Shown piece by piece: positions 33,952 to 46,091 of a DNA stretch of 64,000 bases. Made by a program: the position numbers and the translations under genes. The stretch is from Globodera rostochiensis (lineage: Eukaryota; Nematoda; Chromadorea; Rhabditida; Heteroderidae), in NCBI GenBank assembly GCA_018350325.1, contig JAEVLN010000002.1:1618162-1682161 (forward strand), read 5' to 3'. The notes under the pieces were generated by a model that did not search any database, was not told the origin of the DNA, and worked only from the letters and a program-made list of their open reading frames with translations. Within the stretch, counting starts at the first letter, position 1; each line of letters starts with the position of its first letter.

Positions 33952-36900
33952 GAGCACGCAATTGTCATCTGTGGTTAATCATACGCCTTAATAAATAATA
34001 TAAAGTAATTGAAAACATAAAATGGACATAAAAATTGTATTTTGAAATAAAGTCAAAATAAAAGCAGCAATATTATTTAAATAATATCAAATTGCTGACT
34101 TTGTGGCAAGGCAAAAATATTCAGTTATTGAAAGAAAGTACTCTAAAATCGTGTAGTGTCAAGCAGTATTGGACAATCTCCTAAGAAATAAAAATAAAAT
34201 ATAAATGCTAGTAACAATAATATTTTTTTTACTAAATTCCATTGACAAAATATTTTTTTCTAAATCATTTTTTCTCATATAAATTGGAGCAATAAGTTTA
34301 ACTCTATTGGGTAAAATAGGAAAATCTGGAAATGGTTTTTAAAATCAAATAAATTATTTATTTTATAAAAAGATTCAATATTTTTTATTCCTTTTGCTGT
34401 TAATCAGAATGTTTTTCTAAAAAACCAGAACAAACATTTGGATTATCAAAACAACAAGGGAAAAAAAGAACAATTAAGCATTTTTTAGAAAGAGAAATAT
34501 TACAAACAAAAAGAGTAACTACTGTTTATAGGATTACAAAAAAGTAATGCTATTTTTGATATAAATAAATTAAATTGATATGGCGAGTTTCAGCCTCCAA
34601 TCCGAACTGGGGTAATCGTTTTTTTATATAAATTCTAAAAGATGATATAAATGTTGTTTAAGGTTGAAACTGGTTTTTTTTTTCTCAAAGAATTACTTGA
34701 TTTCTTGTTGAAGTTTGTCAGATTAATTGGGGGGGGGGGGATTCATATTAATTTTTATTACATTTTTATGTTTTTTTAGATTCTCAAGCTTGGGTTTTGC
34801 AACTTTTCTTCAATTACTCCTCCATTGCATTATTATAAAAATTGATTGTGAGTTTGTCGCATAAAATATAGCCTACAAATATAACACCACATTGCTTTAA
34901 AATATTATAACTTAAAATAATTGGTGTTTATGGCATAAATTAAATTCAAAGTCACTCTTTAAAATTAAAAGGATTCCCATTTTTTTACAATATCGCAGTT
35001 TTTAAATCAAATATTCAAACTAAATAATTAACTGCTTCAAAAATAAGTTTTTTAAATCTTTTTTAAATAAGCAATTTAATTTTTAATCAATTTTTATTTA
35101 GATTTCGCCTTTCTCGGCAAAGAAGCCGAATAATTAAATTGGAAATTTTATTTAAAAAAATGTTTATATAATTTAAAAATTTATTCTTTTAATTTTTTTA
35201 ATTTATTTTTTGCTACAAAACTTTTTAAAAAATTGGTATTGTTTCAATTAGATTTTTTAAAAGAAATCCTTCAAATTTGTTAATTGCTTTATCGCAAGAT
35301 GTATGTTTTCGATTTCGAACAATTTTGAGGAGATTTACATATTTTCCCGTTTTAATACTATGATTAAGTTTTTCGTGTAAAAGGTAGCTTTAAAATTTTT
35401 TCATTTATAGCGATGATTTTGCTTTTTTATTATATTAGGTCGATTTTTTAACCAAGTAATAATATTGCACCTTTTTATATAATAAGGTCGTTGACATATA
35501 AATATTTATTCTTCTTTTTGGTTATACAGTAATAGTTTAAATTTTCCAATTAAAGTAAGGGGCCGCTAACTTGCTATGCAGTGCTACATTCGCGTGATTC
35601 GTGCACCGCTTTTTACTTGCATCGTGACAGGAATAATTGCTTGACTAAAAGTTTTCTGTTTTATTGACTGTTAAACAATACAATAAAATTATTTTTTTTT
35701 GTGATTTTACATGTTTTATTTATTTGCATTTTATTTTTTTATAATTTTGTCTGTGGGCCTCCATGATCTGGACATTTGCTCCACTGTTGTAAATCAGTTT
35801 TGTGCGACTATTTTCGCCTTTTTTACATTTTCACTTGATATTTGAAGGTTTGTTTGTGATGGCTTTTAAAACGCTTATAATAACAATTTAAATTCTATAA
35901 TTTTTAACTTCAGCCCTGAGCGGCTACAGCTGTTTATTTAAATCTGTTATTTGATTATGCCTTGATTAGATAAACTTTAGTTACATTGAATTGCTTTAAT
36001 ATTTTGAGCTTAAGTTTCATTTCATGTGTTTATTTTATTCTTAGTTTAAAGTTTGATAAATATTTTACAATATAATTGCGCTCGAATCCAAATCTGATCA
36101 TTGATTTTAATTAATTTTTAAATTATTCGTTATTTATGAATTTCATTTGAGAATCTTTTTAGTAGTATTATCTTTTACATTTATGATGGTGACGTTTTTT
36201 TACAATCAGCGATTTTCCCGGGTTCGCGATGAGATGATCGATGTAAATCGTTTTGGTTCGTTTGTGCTGACAAATATTATTTAAATTTTTTTTTTGCTTA
36301 AAAATTTACAATAAAGTTTTAGGAGTAATTTTTTTAAATTTATTATTTATAAATAGATTTTTTATAAGTTTTTAATGACTTTTATCATCAAAAGTAAGTT
36401 TAGTTGGAAATTTAATTTATTTATTGAATTCGTTAAAATTAGCGTTTCTTTCTCTTTAGTTAAGTAACTCATTGCGTCAAAGCTTCCGTTGGCTCCGTGC
36501 GCATTAGCCCGTCCTAAACCGGATTCTATAACATAATATTATTGTATTATAAATTCAGCCAATTTTTCAAATTATGGTTGAAACTTTTTATTAAATACGT
36601 CATTCGCATTGGAATAAAACAGCAAGCAAAACTTTTTGAATTTTATGATTTTTATGAAAAGATTTCACTCTTTAAATTGTTTAATTTTTCCATTTATTAT
36701 AATGTAATTTGAGCACGCAATTGTCATCTGTGGTTAATCATACGCCTTAATAAATAATATAAAGTAATTGAAAACATAAAATGGACATAAAATTGTATTT
36801 TGAAATAAAGTCAAAATAAAACCAGCAATATTATTTAAATAATATCAAATTGCTGACTTTGTGGCAAGGCAAAAATATTCAGTTATTGAAAGAAAGTACT

Positions 36901-39900
36901 CTAAAATCGTGTAGTGTCAAGCAGTATTGGACAATCTCCTAAGAAATAAAAATAAAATATAAATGCTAGTAACAATAATATTTTTTTACTAAATTCCATT
37001 GACAAAATATTTTTTTCTAAATCATTTTTTCTCATATAAATTGGAGCAATAAGTTTAACTCTATTGGGTAAAATAGGAAAATCTGGAAATGGTTTTTAAA
37101 ATCAAATAAATTATTTATTTTATAAAAAGATTCAATATTTTTTATTCCTTTTGCTGTTAATCAGAATGTTTTTCTAAAAAACCAGAACAAACATTTGGAT
37201 TATCAAAACAACAAGGGAAAAAAAGAACAATTAAGCATTTTTTAGAAAGAGAAATATTACAAACAAAAAGAGTAACTACTGTTTATAGGATTACAAAAAA
37301 GTAATGCTATTTTTGATATAAATAAATTAAATTGATATGGCGAGTTTCAGCCTCCAATCCGAACTGGGGTAATCGTTTTTTTATATAAATTCTAAAAGAT
37401 GATATAAATGTTGTTTAAGGTTGAAACTGGTTTTTTTTTTCTCAAAGAATTACTTGATTTCTTGTTGAAGTTTGTCAGATTAATTGGGGGGGGGGGGGAT
37501 TCATATTAATTTTTATTACATTTTTATGTTTTTTTAGATTCTCAAGCTTGGGTTTTGCAACTTTTCTTCAATTACTCCTCCATTGCATTATTATAAATAT
37601 TGATTGTGAGTTTGTCGCATAAAATATAGCCTACAAATATAACACCACATTGCTTTAAAATATTATATCTTAAAATAATTGGTGTTTATGGCATAAATTA
37701 AATTCAAAGTCACTCTTTAAAATTAAAAGGATTCCCATTTTTTTACAATATCGCAGTTTTTAAATCAAATATTCAAACTAAATAATTAACTGCTTCAAAA
37801 ATAAGTTTTTTAAATCTTTTTTAAATAAGCAATTTAATTTTTAATCAATTTTTATTTAGATTTCGCCTTTCTCGGCAAAGAAGCCGAATAATTAAATTGG
37901 AAATTTTATTTAAAAAAATGTTTATATAATTTAAAAATTTATTCTTTTAATTTTTTTAATTTATTTTTTGCTACAAAACTTTTTAAAAAATTGGTATTGT
38001 TTCAATTAGATTTTTTAAAAGAAATCCTTCAAATTTGTTAATTGCTTTATCGCAAGATGTATGTTTTCGATTTCGAACAATTTTGAGGAGATTTACATAT
38101 TTTCCCGTTTTAATACTATGATTAAGTTTTTCGTGTAAAAGGTAGCTTTAAAATTTTTTCATTTATAGCGATGATTTTGCTTTTTTATTATATTAGGTCG
38201 ATTTTTTAACCAAATAATAATATTGCACCTTTTTATATAATAAGGTCGTTGACATATAAATATTTATTCTTCTTTTTGGTTATACAGTAATAGTTTAAAT
38301 TTTCCAATTAAAGTAAGGGGCCGCTAACTTGCTATGCAGTGCTACATTCGCGTGATTCGTGCACCGCTTTTTACTTGCATCGTGACAGGAATAATTGCTT
38401 GACTAAAAGTTTTCTGTTTTATTGACTGTTAAACAATACAATAAAATTATTTTTTTTTGTGATTTTTACATGTTTTATTTATTTGCATTTTATTTTTTTT
38501 ATAATTTTGTCTGTGGGCCTCCATGATCTGGACATTTGCTCCACTGTTGTAAATCAGTTTTGTGCGACTATTTTCGCCTTTTTTACATTTTCACTTGATA
38601 TTTGAAGGTTTGTTTGTGATGGCTTTTAAAACGCTTATAATAACAATTTAAATTCTATAATTTTTAACTTCAGCCCTGAGCGGCTACAGCTGTTTATTTA
38701 AATCTGTTATTTGATTATGCCTTGATGAGATAAACTTTAGTTACATTGAATTGCTTTAATATTTTGAGCTTAAGTTTCATTTCATGTGTTTATTTTATTC
38801 TTAGTTTAAAGTTTGATAAATATTTTACAATATAATTGCGCTCGAATCCAAATCTGATCATTGATTTTAATTAATTTTTAAATTATTCGTTATTTATGAA
38901 TTTCATTTGAGAATCTTTTTAGTAGTATTATCTTTTACATTTATGATGGTGACGTTTTTTTACAATCAGCGATTTTCCCGGGTTCGCGATGAGATGATCG
39001 ATGTAAATCGTTTTGGTTCGTTTGTGCTGACAAATATTATTTAAATTTTTTTTTGCTTAAAAATTTACAATAAAGTTTTAGGAGTAATTTTTTTAAATTT
39101 ATTATTTATAAATAGATTTTTTATAAGTTTTTAATGACTTTTATCATCAAAAGTAAGTTTAGTTGGAAATTTAATTTATTTATTGAATTCGTTAAAATTA
39201 GCGTTTCTTTCTCTTTAGTTAAGTAACTCATTGCGTCAAAGCTTCCGTTGGCTCCGTGCGCATTAGCCCGTCCTAAACCGGATTCTATAACATAATATTA
39301 TTGTATTATAAATTCAGCCAATTTTTCAAATTATGGTTGAAACTTTTTATTAAATACGTCATTCGCATTGGAATAAAACAGCAAGCAAAACTTTTTGAAT
39401 TTTATGATTTTTATGAAAAGATTTCACTCTTTAAATTGTTTAATTTTTCCATTTATTATAATGTAATTTGAGCACGCAATTGTCATCTGTGGTTAATCAT
39501 ACGCCTTAATAAATAATATAAAGTAATTGAAAACATAAAATGGACATAAAATTGTATTTTGAAATAAAGTCAAAATAAAACCAGCAATATTATTTAAATA
39601 ATATCAAATTGCTGACTTTGTGGCAAGGCAAAAATATTCAGTTATTGAAAGAAAGTACTCTAAAATCGTGTAGTGTCAAGCAGTATTGGACAATCTCCTA
39701 AGAAATAAAAATAAAATATAAATGCTAGTAACAATAATATTTTTTTACTAAATTCCATTGACAAAATATTTTTTTCTAAATCATTTTTTCTCATATAAAT
39801 TGGAGCAATAAGTTTAACTCTATTGGGTAAAATAGGAAAATCTGGAAATGGTTTTTAAAATCAAATAAATTATTTATTTTATAAAAAGATTCAATATTTT

Positions 39901-42900
39901 TTATTCCTTTTGCTGTTAATCAGAATGTTTTTCTAAAAAACCAGAACAAACATTTGGATTATCAAAACAACAAGGGAAAAAAAGAACAATTAAGCATTTT
40001 TTAGAAAGAGAAATATTACAAACAAAAAGAGTAACTACTGTTTATAGGATTACAAAAAAGTAATGCTATTTTTGATATAAATAAATTAAATTGATATGGC
40101 GAGTTTCAGCCTCCAATCCGAACTGGGGTAATCGTTTTTTTATATAAATTCTAAAAGATGATATAAATGTTGTTTAAGGTTGAAACTGGTTTTTTTTTTC
40201 TCAAAGAATTACTTGATTTCTTGTTGAAGTTTGTCAGATTAATTGGGGGGGGGGGGGATTCATATTAATTTTTATTACATTTTTATGTTTTTTTAGATTC
40301 TCAAGCTTGGGTTTTGCAACTTTTCTTCAATTACTCCTCCATTGCATTATTATAAATATTGATTGTGAGTTTGTCGCATAAAATATAGCCTACAAATATA
40401 ACACCACATTGCTTTAAAATATTATATCTTAAAATAATTGGTGTTTATGGCATAAATTAAATTCAAAGTCACTCTTTAAAATTAAAAGGATTCCCATTTT
40501 TTTACAATATCGCAGTTTTTAAATCAAATATTCAAACTAAATAATTAACTGCTTCAAAAATAAGTTTTTTAAATCTTTTTTAAATAAGCAATTTAATTTT
40601 TAATCAATTTTTATTTAGATTTCGCCTTTCTCGGCAAAGAAGCCGAATAATTAAATTGGAAATTTTATTTAAAAAAATGTTTATATAATTTAAAAATTTA
40701 TTCTTTTAATTTTTTTAATTTATTTTTTGCTACAAAACTTTTTAAAAAATTGGTATTGTTTCAATTAGATTTTTTAAAAGAAATCCTTCAAATTTGTTAA
40801 TTGCTTTATCGCAAGATGTATGTTTTCGATTTCGAACAATTTTGAGGAGATTTACATATTTTCCCGTTTTAATACTATGATTAAGTTTTTCGTGTAAAAG
40901 GTAGCTTTAAAATTTTTTCATTTATAGCGATGATTTTGCTTTTTTATTATATTAGGTCGATTTTTTAACCAAATAATAATATTGCACCTTTTTATATAAT
41001 AAGGTCGTTGACATATAAATATTTATTCTTCTTTTTGGTTATACAGTAATAGTTTAAATTTTCCAATTAAAGTAAGGGGCCGCTAACTTGCTATGCAGTG
41101 CTACATTCGCGTGATTCGTGCACCGCTTTTTACTTGCATCGTGACAGGAATAATTGCTTGACTAAAAGTTTTCTGTTTTATTGACTGTTAAACAATACAA
41201 TAAAATTATTTTTTTTTGTGATTTTTACATGTTTTATTTATTTGCATTTTATTTTTTTTATAATTTTGTCTGTGGGCCTCCATGATCTGGACATTTGCTC
41301 CACTGTTGTAAATCAGTTTTGTGCGACTATTTTCGCCTTTTTTACATTTTCACTTGATATTTGAAGGTTTGTTTGTGATGGCTTTTAAAACGCTTATAAT
41401 AACAATTTAAATTCTATAATTTTTAACTTCAGCCCTGAGCGGCTACAGCTGTTTATTTAAATCTGTTATTTGATTATGCCTTGATGAGATAAACTTTAGT
41501 TACATTGAATTGCTTTAATATTTTGAGCTTAAGTTTCATTTCATGTGTTTATTTTATTCTTAGTTTAAAGTTTGATAAATATTTTACAATATAATTGCGC
41601 TCGAATCCAAATCTGATCATTGATTTTAATTAATTTTTAAATTATTCGTTATTTATGAATTTCATTTGAGAATCTTTTTAGTAGTATTATCTTTTACATT
41701 TATGATGGTGACGTTTTTTTACAATCAGCGATTTTCCCGGGTTCGCGATGAGATGATCGATGTAAATCGTTTTGGTTCGTTTGTGCTGACAAATATTATT
41801 TAAATTTTTTTTTGCTTAAAAATTTACAATAAAGTTTTAGGAGTAATTTTTTTAAATTTATTATTTATAAATAGATTTTTTATAAGTTTTTAATGACTTT
41901 TATCATCAAAAGTAAGTTTAGTTGGAAATTTAATTTATTTATTGAATTCGTTAAAATTAGCGTTTCTTTCTCTTTAGTTAAGTAACTCATTGCGTCAAAG
42001 CTTCCGTTGGCTCCGTGCGCATTAGCCCGTCCTAAACCGGATTCTATAACATAATATTATTGTATTATAAATTCAGCCAATTTTTCAAATTATGGTTGAA
42101 ACTTTTTATTAAATACGTCATTCGCATTGGAATAAAACAGCAAGCAAAACTTTTTGAATTTTATGATTTTTATGAAAAGATTTCACTCTTTAAATTGTTT
42201 AATTTTTCCATTTATTATAATGTAATTTGAGCACGCAATTGTCATCTGTGGTTAATCATACGCCTTAATAAATAATATAAAGTAATTGAAAACATAAAAT
42301 GCACATAAAAATTGTATTTTGAAATAAAGTCAAAATAAAACCAGCAATATTATTTAAATAATATCAAATTGCTGACTTTGTGGCAAGGCAAAAATATTCA
42401 GTTATTGAAAGAAAGTACTCTAAAATCGTGTAGTGTCAAGCAGTATTGGACAATCTCCTAAGAAATAAAAATAAAATATAAATGCTAGTAACAATAATAT
42501 TTTTTTTACTAAATTCCATTGACAAAATATTTTTTTCTAAATCATTTTTTCTCATATAAATTGGAGCAATAAGTTTAACTCTATTGGGTAAAATAGGAAA
42601 ATCTGGAAATGGTTTTTAAAATCAAATAAATTATTTATTTTATAAAAAGATTCAATATTTTTTATTCCTTGGCTGTTAATCAGAATGTTTTTCTAAAAAA
42701 CCAGAACAAACATTTGGATTATCAAAACAACAAGGGAAAAAAAGAACAATTAAGCATTTTTTAGAAAGAGAAATATTACAAACAAAAAGAGTAACTACTG
42801 TTTATAGGATTACAAAAAAGTAATGCTATTTTTGATATAAATAAATTAAATTGATATGGCGAGTTTCAGCCTCCAATCCGAACTGGGGTAATCGTTTTTT

Positions 42901-43201
42901 TATATAAATTCTAAAAGATGATATAAATGTTGTTTAAGGTTGAAACTGGTTTTTTTTTTCTCAAAGAATTACTTGATTTCTTGTTGAAGTTTGTCAGATT
43001 AATTGGGGGGGGGGGATTCATATTAATTTTTATTACATTTTTATGTTTTTTTAGATTCTCAAGCTTGGGTTTTGCAACTTTTCTTCAATTACTCCTCCAT
43101 TGCATTATTATAAATATTGATTGTGAGTTTGTCGCATAAAATATAGCCTACAAATATAACACCACATTGCTTTAAAATATTATATCTTAAAATAATTGGT
43201 G
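33952..43201. repeat. Tandem array of a 2759-bp unit, 3.35 copies
   Basis: The units start with gagcacgcaattgtcatctg at 33952, 36711, 39470 and 42229, exactly 2759 bp apart each time. The fourth copy breaks off at about 43201. The copies are almost identical; differences are single bases and homopolymer lengths. Each has a G-run after gattaatt: 12, 13, 13 and 11 G. Small GC islands recur in each unit, for example (copy 1) 34585-34615, 35105-35130, 35290-35340, 35560-35635, 35755-35825, 36190-36265 and 36470-36525. Several of these read as peptides, mainly on the - strand in the T-rich part of the unit. The constant period and near-identity imply recent amplification or active homogenisation. 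Confidence 0.95.
36362..36538 (-). CDS. Repeated exon-like frame in the array (also 39121-39297 and 41880-42056)
   Basis: A 58-codon - strand frame lies between stops. It reads YYVIESGLGRANAHGANG, then SFDAMSYLTKEKETLILT, and fades into AT-rich sequence. It is present in the three full units. The + strand paralogue at 26518-26592 keeps the first eighteen codons with mostly synonymous or conservative changes. The Gly- and Ala-rich start is not matched to any family. The true exon probably ends near the KEKE codons. Confidence 0.4.
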   Translation of the reverse strand, partial: YYVIESGLGRANAHGANGSFDAMSYLTKEKETLILTNSINKLNFQLNLLLMIKVIKNL

Positions 43202-43209
43202 TATGCAAA

Positions 43210-43260
43210 TTAATTGACATCATGATGCGTTTCATGCCGTCTGGTAATTCTTGTAGACAT
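43210..43260 (-). CDS. Small ATG frame, paralogous to 43912-43941
   Basis: On the - strand, 16 codons read MSTRITRRHETHHDVN. A diverged direct copy about 680 bp away (43912-43941) reads MSPRITRRH and then stops. Of the five base changes between the aligned parts, three are silent in this frame, one gives Thr/Pro and one makes the stop. This hints at past coding in this frame, with the second copy broken. Another - strand frame (CLQELPDGMKRIMMSINLHT) is open too. Confidence 0.25.
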   Translation of the reverse strand: MSTRITRRHETHHDVN

Positions 43261-43307
43261 TTAAAATTCAACCTTTACATATAATATTAGTGAATAGAAT
43301 ATTCATG

Positions 43308-43440
43308 AAAATATTATTATGGTGAATTATAACAAATTGCTTTATAGAGTAATACAAATGAGATATTAATTTAAAAATATTATTATGGTGAATTATAACA
43401 AATTGCTTTATAGAGTAATACAAATGAGATATTAATTTAA
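43308..43440. repeat. 66-bp tandem duplication
   Basis: Two perfect or near-perfect copies of a unit containing aaatattattatggtgaatt and gagtaatacaaatgagatat. A more diverged single copy follows at about 43960-44035, together with the paralogous small frame upstream of it. This indicates repeated local duplication. Confidence 0.85.
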
Positions 43441-44440
43441 GCACAGTATTCTTTTTGAAAACAGGGGGAATTTTTCATAATGATATTTGAAAGTATAGGG
43501 TTTTAATTTTTAAATATCCAATATTGCAGCGTTGCACGCGGTCTTCACGAGGTCTCTGATGTCTGAAATTCTTTGCCTTTCATTTCAAGATGATAGGGAC
43601 TAGAATTTTTTATATTTATTAGTTAATTACAATTTTTATGGAATTATATTTAATTTTGTTTGCTCAAACTAAATAATTATTACTTAAATCGTTTTTTTTA
43701 ATATATCGGCGATGGTCCCCGATCTGTTAAGAGTTTTTATGCCAAACAGTTACCAATTGGTCTGTTATTAGGCATTGTTAAATTAATTACAAAAATTACG
43801 CGGTTATGTTATTTTTATTGCAAATTTATACTGCTTATATCGTTTGCTAGTTTTACTTATCTTCTTGCAGAGATATCTTTTTGTTTTATGTTGACTATTT
43901 TATTTTTATATTTAATGTCGTCTTGTAATTCTTGGTGACATTTAAACAACCTTTTCACATAACATCTGTGAATAGATTTTTATAAACGTAAACAAATTGC
44001 TTTATGGGTTAATACAAATAAGATATTTGAATTATATTTAAGCTTTTTTTAAATTACATCCATTTGTATAAGCTTAATAAACGACAAAATCTACGGAATT
44101 TAACGCATGCTTTATATATAATTGTAAAAGCCGGCGCGTGTCCCGAGAAATTTTAAATTTCAATTGAAACATTATTTTAAAAATTTATTTACTTTTTATC
44201 TATGTTGTCAATAATTTAATTAAGGTTAGATTGTTTTAGGCGCCCATTTGCTGTCAGCTGCCATTCTTTATGAAATATTCAAATTGATTTAATTGATATT
44301 AATATTTCATTTTTTAATATATAACTTTTAGTCTTTTTTATATGATTAAGTTTGGCTTTAAATGTAAATATAATTCATAGAATTTTAAAATAATTTTTCC
44401 ATAACGCTGATCAATGATCTTATTTAAATTGGAAAGTTTT

Positions 44441-44563
44441 GCAAAAATTTTAAAATAATCTAAAAAATAATTAAATACAAAAATATTCTTTAAATTTTTC
44501 AAAATAAAATACAAAAATTGTTAAAAGGAAAATTTTAGTTTTTGAGAATCGAGAGTAATAAAC
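44441..44563 (+). repeat. Dispersed direct repeat, mate at 26925-27045
   Basis: This copy shares the AT-rich blocks and tttttgagaatcga with the segment at 26.9 kb. No coding frame is seen. Confidence 0.75.
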
Positions 44564-45395
44564 CTAAAATTTTACGACACCTAAACAGAAATTTTATTGA
44601 ATTTATTATTGGGTTGAATGAAGCCTTTTCCTGGCTCCCGTAGGCGTAACTCCTCATCATGTGCATGTTTTTAAATGTAATGTTATCAGCAAACCACTTA
44701 GTCTTTGAAATAAAATACTAACTTTGATATCAAAAACATATTAAAAAAACTAATTAATACATCAAAAAGTAAATTTGGAATAAATGCATTTAAATAAAAA
44801 AATCAAAAAAGTTCAGTGCATTTTTTATCAATTTTAATAAAATGAATAAACATTGTAATTGTTTTGAAAAGTTGAAATTAATCAATTTTAATACTTTAAA
44901 CAATGCAATAATTCAAAAGATTTAATTTATGAAAAGGTTTTCATTGAATTACTAATGATCGGATTTTTTTATGAAAGTTTTCAAAATAAGGAAATAACAA
45001 CAAAAAAAGTTTAACATAACATAAAAAGGATTAATTATAATTTAAAAAAGGGAATCACATTATTTATCTAAAAAAAAAATAAATTGTAAAACTGTAAATT
45101 TTATAGAATAAAAACAAAAGAACTGTAATAACAGAACAAACTAAATTTATTAAATATTACATATTCAAACTTAAAAGAAAAAATGTTACACAAAAAAAAT
45201 CATAAAAATTGAGTAATGTTGATTGAAGAGTTACAGTTATTATATCTTTCTAAGTAAACATTTGACGCAATTATGATAAACACCATAACTTTAAGGTTTA
45301 ATCATTCATTAAATATATAATAAATTTAATAATGTTAAAAAAGCCAAAAATTACACAGGACCCAGATTCGTCTTGTTTGAAACTGCTCCTAACTC
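44564..45395. other. AT-rich stretch, no gene seen
   Basis: One small GC patch (tcctggctcccgtaggcg) lies at about 44630-44655. Otherwise it is A-rich spacer. Confidence 0.45.
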
Positions 45396-45539
45396 ATGCG
45401 TCTGACTCGCATTGAGATGAGCGACCGGCACATCGTGCTAGCCCCTGGGGTGGACGTCAACGCTTCCATCGGCATCCAAGCGGAGGACGCGCCACCCCTG
45501 GAAATCTGCTGCAGCAAAATAGACAAATATTTTAATTAA
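45396..45539 (+). CDS. High-GC coding island, 47 codons from ATG
   Basis: About 120 bases reach roughly 60 % GC against a background near 20 %. On + an ATG opens MRLTRIEMSDRHIVLAPGVD, then VNASIGIQAEDAPPLEICC, and ends at TAA in AT-rich sequence. The codon-aligned - strand is also open: after a good acceptor ttttgctgcag it reads ADFQGWRVLRLDADGSVDVH and then PRG and a stop. Both readings show strong codon periodicity, so the strand is unresolved. The - reading has the better splice site, while the + reading is longer and has an ATG. No family is certain. Confidence 0.45.
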   Translation: MRLTRIEMSDRHIVLAPGVDVNASIGIQAEDAPPLEICCSKIDKYFN

Positions 45540-45807
45540 CATTAACAATAAATTTATAATAATTCTAGTAGTTATCGGGCATGATGCGTTTTATTTTATT
45601 ATAATATTTATTTAAAATATATAATAAAGGGTTTTATAATATTTTTAATGCAACGGTAGCGTGTGGCAATAGTAAAATAAATTTTACTTAAAAATGAAAT
45701 TATTTATTTAAAAAATTTAATATTTGGGTTGCATTACAATAATGCTCGTTGTAAATTGTATCTGCTTTCATACAGGTTCAGTCAGCTTCGCACCAAAATT
45801 GCAATGA

Positions 45808-46091
45808 ATTATGCACATTTATTCGATTTAATAATCTATTTTGCCTTCTGGTCTTCAATTTCTTTTTATATATGCGTTAATGTTGTTACACACGAAAAAG
45901 CGTATTGTGTAAATTAAATGGGTTTTTTTCAATTTATTTTTGACTCTATTTATATATTTTTGTTTTACTAATAAGATTTAAATGTTCCGTCAATTTTTTG
46001 ACTAAAAACCTTTTACTTCTAAAGTCGGTTTAGTATGTGCCAGATTTGGTAAGGTTGTTTTGTACACAACTAGTACTTTAAATATTTGTTT
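45808..46091 (-). repeat. Direct repeat, mate at 51677-51897
   Basis: Both copies contain gcgttaatgttgttacacac and aaggttgttttgtacaca with long matches between. The second copy lacks about 60 bases. On the - strand both share a frame reading KVLVVYKTTLPNLA (here) and KVLAVYKTTLGNLA (there), possibly an exon. The 62-codon + frame at 45729-45917 is not kept in the mate, where a 1-base insertion breaks it. Confidence 0.75.

Noticed and set aside
42927..43139. 70-codon Phe- and Leu-rich plus frame in the last array unit
   Set aside because: It depends on a G-run of 11; the copies with 12 or 13 G are stopped. It also lies on the T-rich strand.
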